Below are positions 16,408-24,888 of a stretch of DNA of 64,000 nucleotides, piece after piece (positions within the stretch are counted from its first letter, which is position 1; each line of letters begins with the position of its first letter). A program made the translations under genes and the position numbers. The notes beneath the pieces are model-generated. The model saw only the letters and a program-made list of their open reading frames with translations. It was not told the origin of the DNA and did not search any database. The DNA is from Algihabitans albus (GTDB taxonomy: Bacteria > Pseudomonadota > Alphaproteobacteria > Kiloniellales > DSM-21159): NCBI RefSeq assembly GCF_003572205.1, contig NZ_QXNY01000008.1, positions 42,165-106,164 on the forward strand, given 5' to 3'.

Positions 16408-17246
16408 ATCGAGAGGCCCCGGGGCAGGGCCACGCTCTCGTGAAAGGGGCGCAGCAGTTTGCCGGACTGCAGCAGCCGTTCCATCACCCGCCGCCAGCCG
16501 AGCGCGATGCCGTGGCCTTCGACGGCCGCCTGGATCAGCACCGGGTAGCTGTCGAAGGCCGTACCCCGATGGCCGACCCGCAGCGGGCTGCCGAGCCGGT
16601 CCAGCCAGTCGTCCCACTCCAGCCAGTCCTGCGGCTCGACCCGATGATGCAGCAGGCGGTGGTTCGGCAGATCGGACAAGGGGAGCGGCAGCGGCAAGGG
16701 CGTCTCACGCCCGGCGAGGTAGGCAGGGCTGCAGATGGGAAAGACCTCGTCCGATGCCGTGAAGGCCAGGGGGTAGGGACCGCTCGGGCGGTCCGACGTC
16801 TGCAGGGCGACATCGAAAGGCTCCGGCGTTTGGGCGACCGGCCGGGTCGAGGCGGAGACCCGGATCTCGATGCGCGGATTGCGCTGATGAAAGCCGGAGA
16901 GCCGGGGCATCACCCAGTAGTAGGCCGAGCAGAGTTCCGCGAAGAGCACGACCTCGCCGCTTCGCTGCGTGCCGCGCAGTTCCGTCGCACGGGCCGCCAG
17001 CGTCTCCAGACTGGCCGCCACGCTGAGGGCGAAGTCGCGACCCGCTTCGGTCAGGAAGACGGCCCGATGCCGCCGCTCGAACAGCCGTACGCCCAGATCC
17101 TCCTCCAGGGACCGGATTTGCCGGCTGACCGCCGCCTGGGTCAGATGCAGTTCCTCGGCCGCCTGGGTGAAGCTCTCAAGCCGGGCGGCCGCCTCGAAAG
17201 GCAGAAGGCTGGCCAGCGGCGGCAGGCTCTTCCGAAAGCGATTCAT
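16323..17246 (-). CDS. LysR-family transcriptional regulator
   Basis: 307 aa. N-terminal helix-turn-helix PFEAAARLESFTQAAEELHLTQAAVSRQIRSLEEDLGVRLFERRHR (residues about 16-60; shown here only as family landmark LTQAAVSRQIRSLE), followed by the periplasmic-binding-like effector domain (VVLFAELCSAYYWVMPRL onward). It resembles the GcvA/amino-acid group. Divergent from a DMT transporter (106-base gap), which it probably controls. No effector can be assigned. Confidence 0.88.
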   Translation of the reverse strand: MNRFRKSLPPLASLLPFEAAARLESFTQAAEELHLTQAAVSRQIRSLEEDLGVRLFERRHRAVFLTEAGRDFALSVAASLETLAARATELRGTQRSGEVVLFAELCSAYYWVMPRLSGFHQRNPRIEIRVSASTRPVAQTPEPFDVALQTSDRPSGPYPLAFTASDEVFPICSPAYLAGRETPLPLPLPLSDLPNHRLLHHRVEPQDWLEWDDWLDRLGSPLRVGHRGTAFDSYPVLIQAAVEGHGIALGWRRVMERLLQSGKLLRPFHESVALPRGLSIYRRERGRVRPEAAALLSWLEDELTSDG

Positions 17247-17352
17247 AACTCAGTGTAATGGAATTGAACGCAAAAGTCGTTTGAGAACCTTAGCTGCCCG
17301 GCGTCAGGCTTGATCGAAATTCATCCACGATCGAGCGGACGGAACTGCCAGC

Positions 17353-18411
17353 ATGAGCCGAGTAACGAGAGATCGCCCCGAGCAGGTGGGGCTGGGAATC
17401 CTGCTGATCGTCACGTCCGTATTTCTGATGTCGCTGGGGGATGCCCTCGTCAGGGACCTCAGCACAGACTTCACCCTCTGGCAGATTTTCCTGCTGCGTT
17501 CGCTTTTGGCTCTGCCGCTTCTGGCGGCCCTGATCGCCGTGCGTGGGCGGGGGCCGGCTGTCGAACGCGGCGCGCTTGGCTGGATCCTGCTCCGCAGCCT
17601 GCTGCTGGTCGCCATGTGGATTGCCTTCTACATCGCCTTGCCGCTGCTGCCCCTGTCTCTCGCCGCCAGCGCGCTCTACACGGCGCCGCTGCTCGTCGCG
17701 CTGCTGTCGGCGCTTGCGATCGGCGAGCCGCCCGGGCCGGGACTGAAGCTGGCTCTCGGTCTCGGGTTTCTCGGCGTCCTGGTGATCCTACGTCCGGGCA
17801 CGGAGGTCTTCTCCTGGGCGATGATCCTCCCGCTCTTCGCCGCGGGCGCCTATGCGCTGGCCATGGTCATCACGCGCAGCAAGTGCATCGAGGTCAGTCC
17901 CCTGACCCTGTCTCTTGGTCTCAATACCTGCTTTCTCCTCGCGGGTCTGTTCGGCGTCGGGGCGCTCTTGCTTCTGGATCCGCAGCTTCGTGTGGCCGCC
18001 GCCAATCCCTTCCTGCTCGGAGACTGGGCGCCCATGGGTGGTCGGGCGTGGGGCTTCATGGCTTTGCTGGCCGCGCTTTTCGTTGCCGTCGCAACCGGGG
18101 TGGCCAGGGCCTATCAGTGCGGCCCGCCCGCGGTGATCGCCACCTTCGACTACGCTTATCTGCCCTTCGCGGTGCTCTGGGGCCTGGTGCTCTTCCTCGA
18201 GCTACCCGATGCCGCGACCGTCGCCGGCATGTCTCTGATCGCCGTCGCGGGCTGTCTCGTTTTGTGGCGACAGCCGGCTCCTGTCGGCCCGCGCCCTCCA
18301 AAGATCGAGGAAGCCCAGGATCGCGGCGAGGGCCAGCGTCGCGGCGGAGATCCAACCTTCAGGAGCCGCCAAGGTGAGCAGGGTCGCGGCGCTCGCGGCC
18401 AGCCAGAGTGA
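17353..18411 (+). CDS. DMT-superfamily (EamA) transporter
   Basis: 352 aa; about ten helices from residue 12 to ~312 (first: GLGILLIVTSVFLMSLGDALVRDLS). EamA landmarks include FTLWQIFLLRSLLALPLL, GVLVILRPG and the second-half FDYAYLPFAVLWGLVLFLE. The C-terminal ~45 residues after WRQPAPV are polar and overlap the convergent DUF6064 gene by 210 bases, so the true functional end may be near 18290. Divergent from lysR, its likely regulator. Substrate unknown. Confidence 0.8.
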   Translation: MSRVTRDRPEQVGLGILLIVTSVFLMSLGDALVRDLSTDFTLWQIFLLRSLLALPLLAALIAVRGRGPAVERGALGWILLRSLLLVAMWIAFYIALPLLPLSLAASALYTAPLLVALLSALAIGEPPGPGLKLALGLGFLGVLVILRPGTEVFSWAMILPLFAAGAYALAMVITRSKCIEVSPLTLSLGLNTCFLLAGLFGVGALLLLDPQLRVAAANPFLLGDWAPMGGRAWGFMALLAALFVAVATGVARAYQCGPPAVIATFDYAYLPFAVLWGLVLFLELPDAATVAGMSLIAVAGCLVLWRQPAPVGPRPPKIEEAQDRGEGQRRGGDPTFRSRQGEQGRGARGQPE

Positions 18412-18960
18412 CGGCACGAGGAACAGCAGGCGCCGCGCGCTGCCGGGCGGCTGCAGCAGCGCGATCCCCAGGGTGAGGATCGCCGTCGGGTCGGGCGCGA
18501 TGCCAACGATCTCGGCGCCCGCCAGCGGTCGCCCGGCGAGCGGGGCTGTCAGGGGATGCAGCAGCAGGGCATACCCAATCAGCGCGAAGCCAGCGGCAGC
18601 CTGCGGATCGAGACCTTGGCGCAGGCGGATGCCGTCCCCGCGGACAGCCAGCCAGACGAACAGCAGCGCCTGCAGGCCGAACAGCGGAGCGAGATAGGCG
18701 GCCGCCCAGTTGACCGGCGCATAACGCTGCCAGAGGAAGCTCCAACCGACCCAGGCCCAGGCGGCGGCGAGCAGCAGCGCGGCGGCGCGGTCCGTCGCCG
18801 GCCGCCGGCGGAGCAGCAGCGCCGGCAGGGCGAGCCCGATCAGCAGCGTGGCCAGCGGCAGGGGCCAGAGCGCCGCGTTCTCCAGCTCGAAGAGGCGCCA
18901 GTAGGTGCGGGGCGAGAACAGCAGGAAGTCCGTCGGACGGTAGCTCAGCCAGTCCAGCAT
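18202..18960 (-). CDS. DUF6064-like multi-helix membrane protein
   Basis: 252 aa with about seven hydrophobic helices. The N-terminus YRPTDFLLFSPRTYWRLFELENAALWPL is the hallmark I associate with DUF6064 proteins. Motifs: WAWVGWSFLWQRYAPVNWAA and PDPTAILTLGIALL. No catalytic signature is visible; function unknown. The last ~35 residues after LDLWRARAD are polar and overlap the DMT gene on the other strand, so this C-terminus is uncertain. It lies 19 bases downstream of the aldo/keto reductase stop and may share its transcript. Confidence 0.7.
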   Translation of the reverse strand: MLDWLSYRPTDFLLFSPRTYWRLFELENAALWPLPLATLLIGLALPALLLRRRPATDRAAALLLAAAWAWVGWSFLWQRYAPVNWAAAYLAPLFGLQALLFVWLAVRGDGIRLRQGLDPQAAAGFALIGYALLLHPLTAPLAGRPLAGAEIVGIAPDPTAILTLGIALLQPPGSARRLLFLVPSLWLAASAATLLTLAAPEGWISAATLALAAILGFLDLWRARADRSRLSPQNETARDGDQRHAGDGRGIG

Positions 18961-18979
18961 CTAGCGCTCCGCAGCCGTC

Positions 18980-19909
18980 TCAAAGCGCGCGGACCTGCTC
19001 GACGATCTGAGCGCGCAGCGCCGGGTCGGGCAGCGGACCGCGCGCCGCCGCCTTGTTGTCGCGCAGGTGCGCGACCTGGGTCGTGGCGGGAATCGCCACG
19101 GTGACCGCCGGCTCGGAGAGGATGTACTTCAGGATCGCCTGAGCCCAGGTCTCCGCGCCGATCTCATGCAGCGCCTCCGGCAGCGGGGCACTGCGCAGCC
19201 GACGTGTCAGGGCGCCGCCCTGGAAAGGGCGGTTGACGATCACCCCGATGCCTTTTTCGCGGGCGAGCGGCAGCAGCCGGTCCTCCGCGTCGCGGTCCAG
19301 GACGTTGTAGGTAAGCTGCACGAAGTCGATCGGCTGGGTCTCCATGATCCGTTCCAGCAGATCGTGCCGCCGTCCGTGCGAGGTGGTGATCCCGACGTAG
19401 CCCAGCTCGCCCGCCGCCTTCATCCCGAAGAGGGTGTCGAGGTGGCCCTCCCAGGCGACCAGGTTGTGGACCTGCAGCAGGTCAAACCGCGGCAGACCCC
19501 ATTTTCTCCGTGTCTCCGCGATCTGCGCCCGGCCTTCGCCGGCGGCGTTGGTCCAGACCTTCTCCGCCGAGAAGACGCTGTCCGGTCGTCCGAGCCGCTC
19601 CAGGCCGTAGCCGATGGTGTCCTGGGAGGAGCCGTACATCGGCGAACAGTCGATCATCCCGCCGCCCTCCTCGACGAAGGCCGCCATGACCTCGACGCTC
19701 TCGTCGCGCAAGAGCGGGTCGTCGCCGACGTTGAAGGTGATCCAGCTCCCCAGTCCGACGGCGGGAACCGTCTGTCCGCTCGAGGGGATGCGCCGCAGAT
19801 CGCTGCCGGCGGTCTGGCCCCAGGCGGCAGCCGCAAGCGGCTGCGCGGCGGCTAGGCCGAGGACCCCGCCGAGGGAGCCGATAAGAAACCGACGTCGATC
19901 CACCTGCAT
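18980..19909 (-). CDS. Tat-exported aldo/keto reductase
   Basis: 309 aa. A twin-arginine signal (DRRRFLIGSLGG, then a hydrophobic stretch ending AAAAWGQ) precedes the (beta/alpha)8 reductase domain. Catalytic residues of the family are visible as Asp in MIDCSPMYG with its Tyr, Lys in SAEKVW and His in LLQVHNL. Export through Tat suggests folding with NADPH in the cytoplasm before secretion to the periplasm, an uncommon but known subgroup. Substrate unknown. It is divergent from the low-GC island gene, across 576 bases. Confidence 0.85.
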   Translation of the reverse strand: MQVDRRRFLIGSLGGVLGLAAAQPLAAAAWGQTAGSDLRRIPSSGQTVPAVGLGSWITFNVGDDPLLRDESVEVMAAFVEEGGGMIDCSPMYGSSQDTIGYGLERLGRPDSVFSAEKVWTNAAGEGRAQIAETRRKWGLPRFDLLQVHNLVAWEGHLDTLFGMKAAGELGYVGITTSHGRRHDLLERIMETQPIDFVQLTYNVLDRDAEDRLLPLAREKGIGVIVNRPFQGGALTRRLRSAPLPEALHEIGAETWAQAILKYILSEPAVTVAIPATTQVAHLRDNKAAARGPLPDPALRAQIVEQVRAL

Positions 19910-20485
19910 TGCGGGTCTCCCGTCCCTTGCGGTGCAGTGAGAGGGCTGCCGAGGCCAACTCGTTTTGAGTTAGAAGGTTTGCCGAACAGCCACTGGCAAG
20001 TCGCGCCCTTTATGGTCGAGCCTTTTGAGTTTCCCATCCAGTATGTCTCAGAGTTGCGGCATCTGGCAAAAAGGCTAAGCCCCGGTTTCCCAAAAACCGG
20101 CATCCGATTTGGCGGGTGATAGCTTGGGAATACAGGTTGGCCCGGCCTCCTGAGTTGACCGTGGCTCGAATTGCCAAAGAAAAGGAAAAGGGGCTTTTGT
20201 GGCGGAGGCCTGGGAGGCAGGCCGGGTCACTCGCGTGTGGAGTCAGTGGGCAAGTCTGTACTGTGGTGCCGAGCGGCTATTGGATGCCGAAGGTGTCCCC
20301 AATGCTCCTTGGTCACCAGGAGTCCCGGGAGCTGTGCTTGTCATGGTCTCCATGCCTGTCTCGTTTCCTTATGGGAAGAATTATCCTGACCTGCCAGCTG
20401 TTTATGCGTGCATAAATAGCAAAAATATTCTACTACCCATAGTTACTACTACTAAGCTCTATTCACCACTTATAGGGACGGCGGC
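19910..20485. other. Long lower-GC intergenic region upstream of the Cry-like gene
   Basis: 576 bases without a convincing gene. Composition falls steadily towards the right, and 20400-20480 is AT-rich. It holds several inverted repeats: CCGGTTT (20082-20088) with AAACCGG (20094-20100); GGCCTG (20207-20212) with CAGGCC (20218-20223); and TTTATGC-GT-GCATAAA (20401-20416), a compact operator-like palindrome 70 bases before the next ATG. A direct repeat TTTTGAGTT occurs at 19963 and 20023. Short open frames here lack coding character. Confidence 0.6.
20401..20416. promoter_or_regulatory. Operator-like palindrome before the Cry-like gene
   Basis: TTTATGC GT GCATAAA, two perfect 7-base arms separated by 2 bases, in the AT-rich stretch 70 bases upstream of ATG 20486. 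Symmetry and place suggest a dimeric regulator site. No matching regulator gene is adjacent. Confidence 0.4.
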
Positions 20486-21901
20486 ATGCCAGATTCAGCT
20501 CAAATCATCGACAATCCAAGTCTGCTCAACATCATTAACCAAGTTCAAGCAAGTCCTTTGCTTAATACTTCGAGTGGTGTTCAGTATTACTTGGGTCAAG
20601 CTCTGGCGGCGAATGAGAAGGGAATTGATTTCAGTCCGGCACAAGGCGTGCTCGATGCTACGAGCAAGGCGATCGATACTTTCACAAACCCGAATGCGAA
20701 TGCCTACGATATCACCTCTGGATCGCTGGCTATCGCATCCTCCATATCGATGGCGATCGCCAAAACGGTTCCTGGTGCAAGTATCGTTGCCGGCCCTCTT
20801 GGTATCGTCCTCGGCTTGGCTGGGACGATATTCGGGGCTTTTGGCAGCGCGCGTAACAACAATTCACAGATCAACATCATGCAGAAAATGCTTGATGATG
20901 CTTTCTTGAAAGCGGCCGCAGACAGTGCCCGATACGACCTCGAAGGGGCATTGGCCGAAATGAAAGATTACTACAGCGCGATGTCGGATGCGCTCGACAG
21001 TATGAATGGGCCCATTCCCTTGAACGCACTTGGATGTCGTCCTGACGATGTCACCGCGGAAGGCTCTAAGGAACTGGGTTCGGCCTGGGCGGTAATTGAA
21101 GATGATGTCAGTAGTCTGGACAACTACGCCGTCTGGCCGACCACGGCAAAAACATTTTACGTTTACGCCCAGGTTTTATCGTTCAAGCTGATGTACATGA
21201 CTCAGGCGGTGGCTTACTTCAACGCCATTTATCCTGGGCCTGCCAAAAGCGAAGATGTCTATGTATCCAATGCGGAGCTCACTAAGCACCTGACCGAAGC
21301 GAAGCAGCAATTCGGTCTCTTTCTTGGCCGCCCGACTCTTCAAAACGCCTGCTTGACCAACGAAATATACAAGCTACCTCGTGAACAATTCGATGACATC
21401 CGTCGCATGGTGACCGGACTCGGGCTGATTGATTTCGACCTTCCAGAGCGTCACAAAGATGGGCATGCAGAGTTGAGTACCTACCATGTCATGATACACC
21501 ATGGTAACAAACGACTCGTTCCCCACCACCAGAATTCATTCCACTTCGACGGTGGTCCCAACGGTGGCGAGTTCACCCATATTCAGCTCTACGTGAGTAA
21601 AGAGGACGATCAGGGAGCGCCGTATCAGTTTGCGAAACTGAATGCGCTTGAGAGCGATGGTCGAGACTATAGCCAGCACCCTCTGCAGTTCAGCTTCTAC
21701 CCCGTGAGTCCAGCAGATGCAGAGTTCGATCGGTACTCACTGCCCCGAGATCACACTTATTGGATTATGATTCAACAGGGTGCAGGGCTCAAACCACTGG
21801 CTGTTATGGGCAACAATTCCACCTCCTTCGAGCAGCGTACTTATCACAGCATGCTTGAGGGCGATGCCGGAGTGGTCCTCTGGGTGGCGTTTGGTGGCTG
21901 A
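20486..21901 (+). CDS. Candidate Cry delta-endotoxin-like alpha-helical pore-forming protein
   Basis: 471 aa, ATG 20486, preceded by AGGGA. No signal peptide. Residues ~1-310 look like a helical bundle: a long Gly/Ala/Ile-rich hydrophobic hairpin (about 79-121, with VPGASIVAGPLGIVLGLAG), an amphipathic pair (about 127-172) and helix YVYAQVLSFKLMYMTQA (225-241). That last helix echoes the central domain-I helix of Cry toxins, which I recall as VYAQAANLHLLLLRDA. Residues ~328-471 form a separate His/Tyr/Gly-rich, beta-predicted domain that could bind a receptor or glycan. Codon usage and GC are clearly lower than in neighbours, and the gene stands alone between two divergent/convergent chromosomal genes, signs of horizontal transfer. 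I do not recognise an exact family; a generic membrane-active or colicin-like toxin is the alternative. Confidence 0.5.
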   Translation: MPDSAQIIDNPSLLNIINQVQASPLLNTSSGVQYYLGQALAANEKGIDFSPAQGVLDATSKAIDTFTNPNANAYDITSGSLAIASSISMAIAKTVPGASIVAGPLGIVLGLAGTIFGAFGSARNNNSQINIMQKMLDDAFLKAAADSARYDLEGALAEMKDYYSAMSDALDSMNGPIPLNALGCRPDDVTAEGSKELGSAWAVIEDDVSSLDNYAVWPTTAKTFYVYAQVLSFKLMYMTQAVAYFNAIYPGPAKSEDVYVSNAELTKHLTEAKQQFGLFLGRPTLQNACLTNEIYKLPREQFDDIRRMVTGLGLIDFDLPERHKDGHAELSTYHVMIHHGNKRLVPHHQNSFHFDGGPNGGEFTHIQLYVSKEDDQGAPYQFAKLNALESDGRDYSQHPLQFSFYPVSPADAEFDRYSLPRDHTYWIMIQQGAGLKPLAVMGNNSTSFEQRTYHSMLEGDAGVVLWVAFGG

Positions 21902-21936
21902 ATAGGTAGCTCGCCAGCTAGACCGGATAGTGATCT

Positions 21937-21961
21937 GCCGGACCTACTTCGTGGGTCCGGC
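21937..21961. terminator. Strong hairpin downstream of the Cry-like gene
   Basis: GCCGGACC (21937-21944) pairs perfectly with GGTCCGGC (21954-21961); the loop TACTTCGTG can add three more pairs, leaving TTC. It lies 36 bases after the stop. No T-run follows, so it may terminate inefficiently or protect the mRNA 3' end. Confidence 0.55.
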
Positions 21962-22006
21962 GATTACGTAGCTTCTGGTCTGAATCCAAAGTGTTGGAGT
22001 CTGTTT

Positions 22007-22050
22007 GTTGTGATCGGGGGAACCGCGAATCGGGTTCATGCGATCACAAC
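22007..22050. repeat. 44-base interrupted palindrome at the right edge of the low-GC island
   Basis: GTTGTGATCG (22007-22016) and CGATCACAAC (22041-22050) are perfect 10-base arms. The 24-base centre contains GAACC...GGTTC, giving a second stem. It does not fit the integron attC core pattern. Possible roles are a recombination or protein-binding site or a transcript-end hairpin. Confidence 0.5.
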
Positions 22051-22151
22051 ATACTCTAGAGGCGCCGCCCTGCGGGCAGCCCGTCAGTGGCAGGCGACTG
22101 TGAGTCTCTTTATTCCGATGTGTCGCGTGAAACGGAAGTCGGAGCGTCAGT

Positions 22152-22571
22152 TTGGAGAAGCGAAAGAGTGCCGCGAAGCGGGCGGCGAAGCCCAGGGTTT
22201 ACGCGGGTGGCTGCCTCTGCGGCGCGATCCGTTTCGAGGCCGAAGGCCCGGTCGAACGGCCGCACACTTGCTCCTGCAAAATGTGCCAGCGCCACGCTGG
22301 CGCGCTCACGGCGGCCTGGGTCGAGTTCCCGGAGGCGGCGGTACGCTGGGTCGGGCCGGGAGGCGCGCCTTCCCTCTACCGCAGCTCCGACGCCTCCAGC
22401 CGGGCCTTCTGCCCGACCTGCGGCAGTTCTCTCGGCGCGATTGACGACGCGCCGGTGGTCGCCCTATTGCTGGGTGTCTTCGACTCCAACACCCGCAAGG
22501 AGCTGATGCCGAGGGCCGACGCCTATCGCGGCGGCCGGCCCAGGTGGTGGCATCTGGAGACGAAGAGCTGA
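22152..22571 (+). CDS. GFA-family (Mss4-like zinc) protein
   Basis: 139 aa from TTG 22152, with GGAG at 22141-22144; no ATG or GTG fits the frame. Zinc-site cysteines are complete: Cys21/Cys23 (GGCLCGAIRFEA), Cys40/42/45 (HTCSCKMCQRHAG) and Cys87/Cys90 (FCPTCGSSLG). The family is named for glutathione-dependent formaldehyde-activating enzyme, but most members have unknown substrates. It ends before a bidirectional terminator shared with the convergent AhpD-like gene. Confidence 0.82.
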   Translation: MEKRKSAAKRAAKPRVYAGGCLCGAIRFEAEGPVERPHTCSCKMCQRHAGALTAAWVEFPEAAVRWVGPGGAPSLYRSSDASSRAFCPTCGSSLGAIDDAPVVALLLGVFDSNTRKELMPRADAYRGGRPRWWHLETKS

Positions 22572-22599
22572 GCGCCGTGCGACTTCCCAGGCAGACCGA

Positions 22600-22627
22600 A
22601 AAGGGCCGCCCCGTGGGACGGCCCTTT
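22600..22627. terminator. Bidirectional terminator between GFA and AhpD-like genes
   Basis: AAAGGGCCG (22600-22608) pairs with CGGCCCTTT (22619-22627), with CCC/GGG pairing inside. The A-run and T-run on the flanks serve both strands. Confidence 0.75.
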
Positions 22628-22673
22628 CGCGTCTGACCTTCGAAGGCGTCGGAGACGCCGCCGCTTCGACGTC

Positions 22674-23243
22674 TTACTCGGCGGCCCGCGCCGAGGGCTT
22701 GATCCAGGCGAACTTCTGGAAGGCCTCGTTCACCGGCGTGTCGGCGACGTGGTTGGTGTAGTTCGACAGCACCTTCAAGCCGACGCCCAGGATCACTTCC
22801 AGCACCTGCTGCCGGCCGTAGCCGGCGGCCAGGAAGGCCTCCACGTCGCCGTCTTCGACCCAGCCGCGCTTGCCGACGACCGTGCGGGTGAAGCTCCGCA
22901 GGGCCTCCAGCTTCGGGTCGGGCAGCGGCGTGTCGTTGCGCAGGGCCTGGATCACCTCGTCGGGGACGCCCTGGGACTTGGCGATGCCTGTATGCGCCGC
23001 CATGCAGAAGGTGCACTCGTTGTCGAAGTTGACGGTGATCATGACCGTCTGCCGCTCGGTGGCGGTGAAGGAGGTCTTGTCGAAGATCGCGGCGAGGGTC
23101 TGGTAGCCCTCGAGCAAGGCCGGCGCCTCGGCCTGAACGGCCCAGAGGCTGGGGACGAAGCCGAGGTTCTTCTGGGCCGTCGCCAGCCGCTCGCTGGCGC
23201 CGTCCGGCGCCGTTTCGGGAGTGTGCAGGGTGAAATCGACCAT
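22674..23243 (-). CDS. AhpD-like / carboxymuconolactone decarboxylase-family peroxidase-related protein
   Basis: 189 aa, all-helical. The redox motif ExxxCxxCxxxH-like NECTFCMAAH gives Cys77, Cys80 and His84, matching AhpD-type thiol peroxidase partners rather than true decarboxylases. NLGFVPSLWAVQ and LSNYTNHVADTPV are common in the family. Probably handles alkyl hydroperoxides or acts as a disulfide-exchange partner, in the cytoplasm. It stands alone, with its own promoter region in the 269-base gap to its right. Confidence 0.85.
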   Translation of the reverse strand: MVDFTLHTPETAPDGASERLATAQKNLGFVPSLWAVQAEAPALLEGYQTLAAIFDKTSFTATERQTVMITVNFDNECTFCMAAHTGIAKSQGVPDEVIQALRNDTPLPDPKLEALRSFTRTVVGKRGWVEDGDVEAFLAAGYGRQQVLEVILGVGLKVLSNYTNHVADTPVNEAFQKFAWIKPSARAAE

Positions 23244-23512
23244 GGGTCAGCCTCCGTTGGGGTGCTTTGGGTGCGTCGTGCCGGGGCCGGGAGAGGCGGC
23301 TCCGCCGTGACGCGGGTGCGGCGATAGCCTGCAGGTGGGGGTGACCGGGGGGCGGCTTAAGCCTTCGGATTTGCATCTCATCTGTGATGCTTTCTCATAA
23401 TTCAAGTATCCGTGATGTCGTTTTGTGCCCGAACCGCAAAAGCCGAGGGGCGGGGGCGGCAAGATTTCGGCGGCGCTTGTCCTGGCGCGCCGGTCTTCCT
23501 ACAACGGCTGCC

Positions 23513-23815
23513 ATGTTCGGATTCAGCGTCACCAAGTTGCTCGTTCTCGCCGGTGTCATTCTGGCCGTCTGGTACGGCTTCAAGCTGGTCGGCCGGCTGG
23601 ATTCGGCCCGCAAGGCGGAGGCCAAGCTGCGCCGCCAGGCGGACGGCGGGCGCAAGACAAAGCCGCAGGGGCCGCGGGACGCGGCCGCCAGGCCGGCGCC
23701 GCCCAGGCAAGCCGCCGACCCCGACGCTGAGGAGATGCTGCCCTGCCCGGCCTGCCGGGCCTATGTGGCTGCCGCCAGCGCCAAGAACTGCGGCCGGGCC
23801 GACTGCCCTTATTGA
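23513..23815 (+). CDS. Small membrane protein with C-terminal cysteine cluster
   Basis: 100 aa from ATG 23513. One N-terminal transmembrane helix (VTKLLVLAGVILAVWYGFKLV), then a Lys/Arg/Pro-rich linker and a C-terminal CPACRAYVAAASAKNCGRADCPY with four cysteines (CxxC...CxxxxC), probably a small zinc site facing the cytoplasm. It resembles the uncharacterised PP0621-like membrane proteins. It lies 119 bases upstream of glyQ, a pairing that I believe recurs in related genomes. Function unknown. Confidence 0.7.
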   Translation: MFGFSVTKLLVLAGVILAVWYGFKLVGRLDSARKAEAKLRRQADGGRKTKPQGPRDAAARPAPPRQAADPDAEEMLPCPACRAYVAAASAKNCGRADCPY

Positions 23816-23934
23816 TCTGCCCCCATTGAGCCGTTCTTCCGGGCCAGCCGGCGCCTTGATTTGCAGCGGGCCGCCCAGTAGGGTCACGCCGCTCTACCGC
23901 ACCTGCGAAAACCCCCGGACTGCATCGCATATCG

Positions 23935-24888
23935 ATGGCCAAGCGCGCCGCCAATCCCGACACCTGCTTTCAACGCCTGATCCTCAAGCTCCAGGACTAC
24001 TGGGCGCGGCAGGGCTGCGTCATCCTGCAGCCCTATGACCTGGAGGTCGGCGCCGGCACCTTCCATCCCGCCACCACCTTGCGGGCGCTCGGTCCCGACC
24101 GGGTTTGGAACTGCGCCTACGTGCAGCCCTCGCGCCGACCGACCGACGGGCGCTACGGGGCCAACCCCAACCGGCTGCAGCACTATTACCAATACCAGGT
24201 GATGATGAAGCCCAGCCCGGCGAACATTCAGGAGCGCTATCTCGGCTCCCTGCGCGCCCTGGGGATCGACCCGATGGAGCACGACATCCGCTTCGTCGAG
24301 GACGACTGGGAAAGTCCCACCCTGGGGGCTTGGGGTCTGGGCTGGGAGGTCTGGTGCGACGGCATGGAGGTCAGCCAGTTCACCTATTTCCAGCAGGTCG
24401 GCGGCATCGACTGCCATCCCGTGCCGGCGGAGCTGACCTACGGGCTGGAACGGCTGATCATGTATGTCCAAGACGTGGACAACGTCTACGACCTGGACTG
24501 GGACGGCGTACCGGCGGAGCAGGGCGGCAAGTCCTACGGCGACGTCTTCCTGCAGGCCGAGCGGGAGTTCAGTGCCTTCAACTTCGAGCTGGCGGACACC
24601 GAGCGGCTGGTCCGCCACTTCGCGGATGCCGAGGCGGAGTGCGGCCGGCTGCTGGAGGCACGTCTGGCGCTGCCGGCCTACGACCTCTGCATGAAGGCGA
24701 GTCACCTGTTCAACCTGCTGGATGCGCGCGGCGTCATCTCGGTCACCGAACGGCAGGCCTACATCGGCCGCGTGCGCAGCCTGGCCAAGGGCTGCTGCGA
24801 GGCCTGGGTCGCCTCCTTCCCGCAGTCTTCGGACGGGGACGGCACTAAGTCCGGCGGCGAACCGGCAGCGGAGGCGCGCGATGCCTGA
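23935..24888 (+). CDS. glyQ: Glycyl-tRNA synthetase alpha subunit
   Basis: 317 aa. The class II catalytic subunit of the bacterial alpha2beta2 enzyme. Landmarks are [20 protein letters not shown] near the N-terminus, [37 protein letters not shown] [11 protein letters not shown] and [15 protein letters not shown]. It charges tRNA(Gly) with glycine using ATP. The stop overlaps the glyS start by 8 bases (ATGCCTGA), enforcing coupled translation of the two subunits. Confidence 0.97.
   Translation: MAKRAANPDTCFQRLILKLQDYWARQGCVILQPYDLEVGAGTFHPATTLRALGPDRVWNCAYVQPSRRPTDGRYGANPNRLQHYYQYQVMMKPSPANIQERYLGSLRALGIDPMEHDIRFVEDDWESPTLGAWGLGWEVWCDGMEVSQFTYFQQVGGIDCHPVPAELTYGLERLIMYVQDVDNVYDLDWDGVPAEQGGKSYGDVFLQAEREFSAFNFELADTERLVRHFADAEAECGRLLEARLALPAYDLCMKASHLFNLLDARGVISVTERQAYIGRVRSLAKGCCEAWVASFPQSSDGDGTKSGGEPAAEARDA

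Noticed and set aside
20199..20909. Open frame overlapping the start of the Cry-like gene
   Set aside because: Its product has no domain, and the 20486 frame has a start signal and coherent helical pattern.
22007..22050. Integron attC site
   Set aside because: The arms begin GTTGTG and end CACAAC, which does not fit the paired RYYYAAC/GTTRRRY core pattern, and no integrase or cassette array is present.
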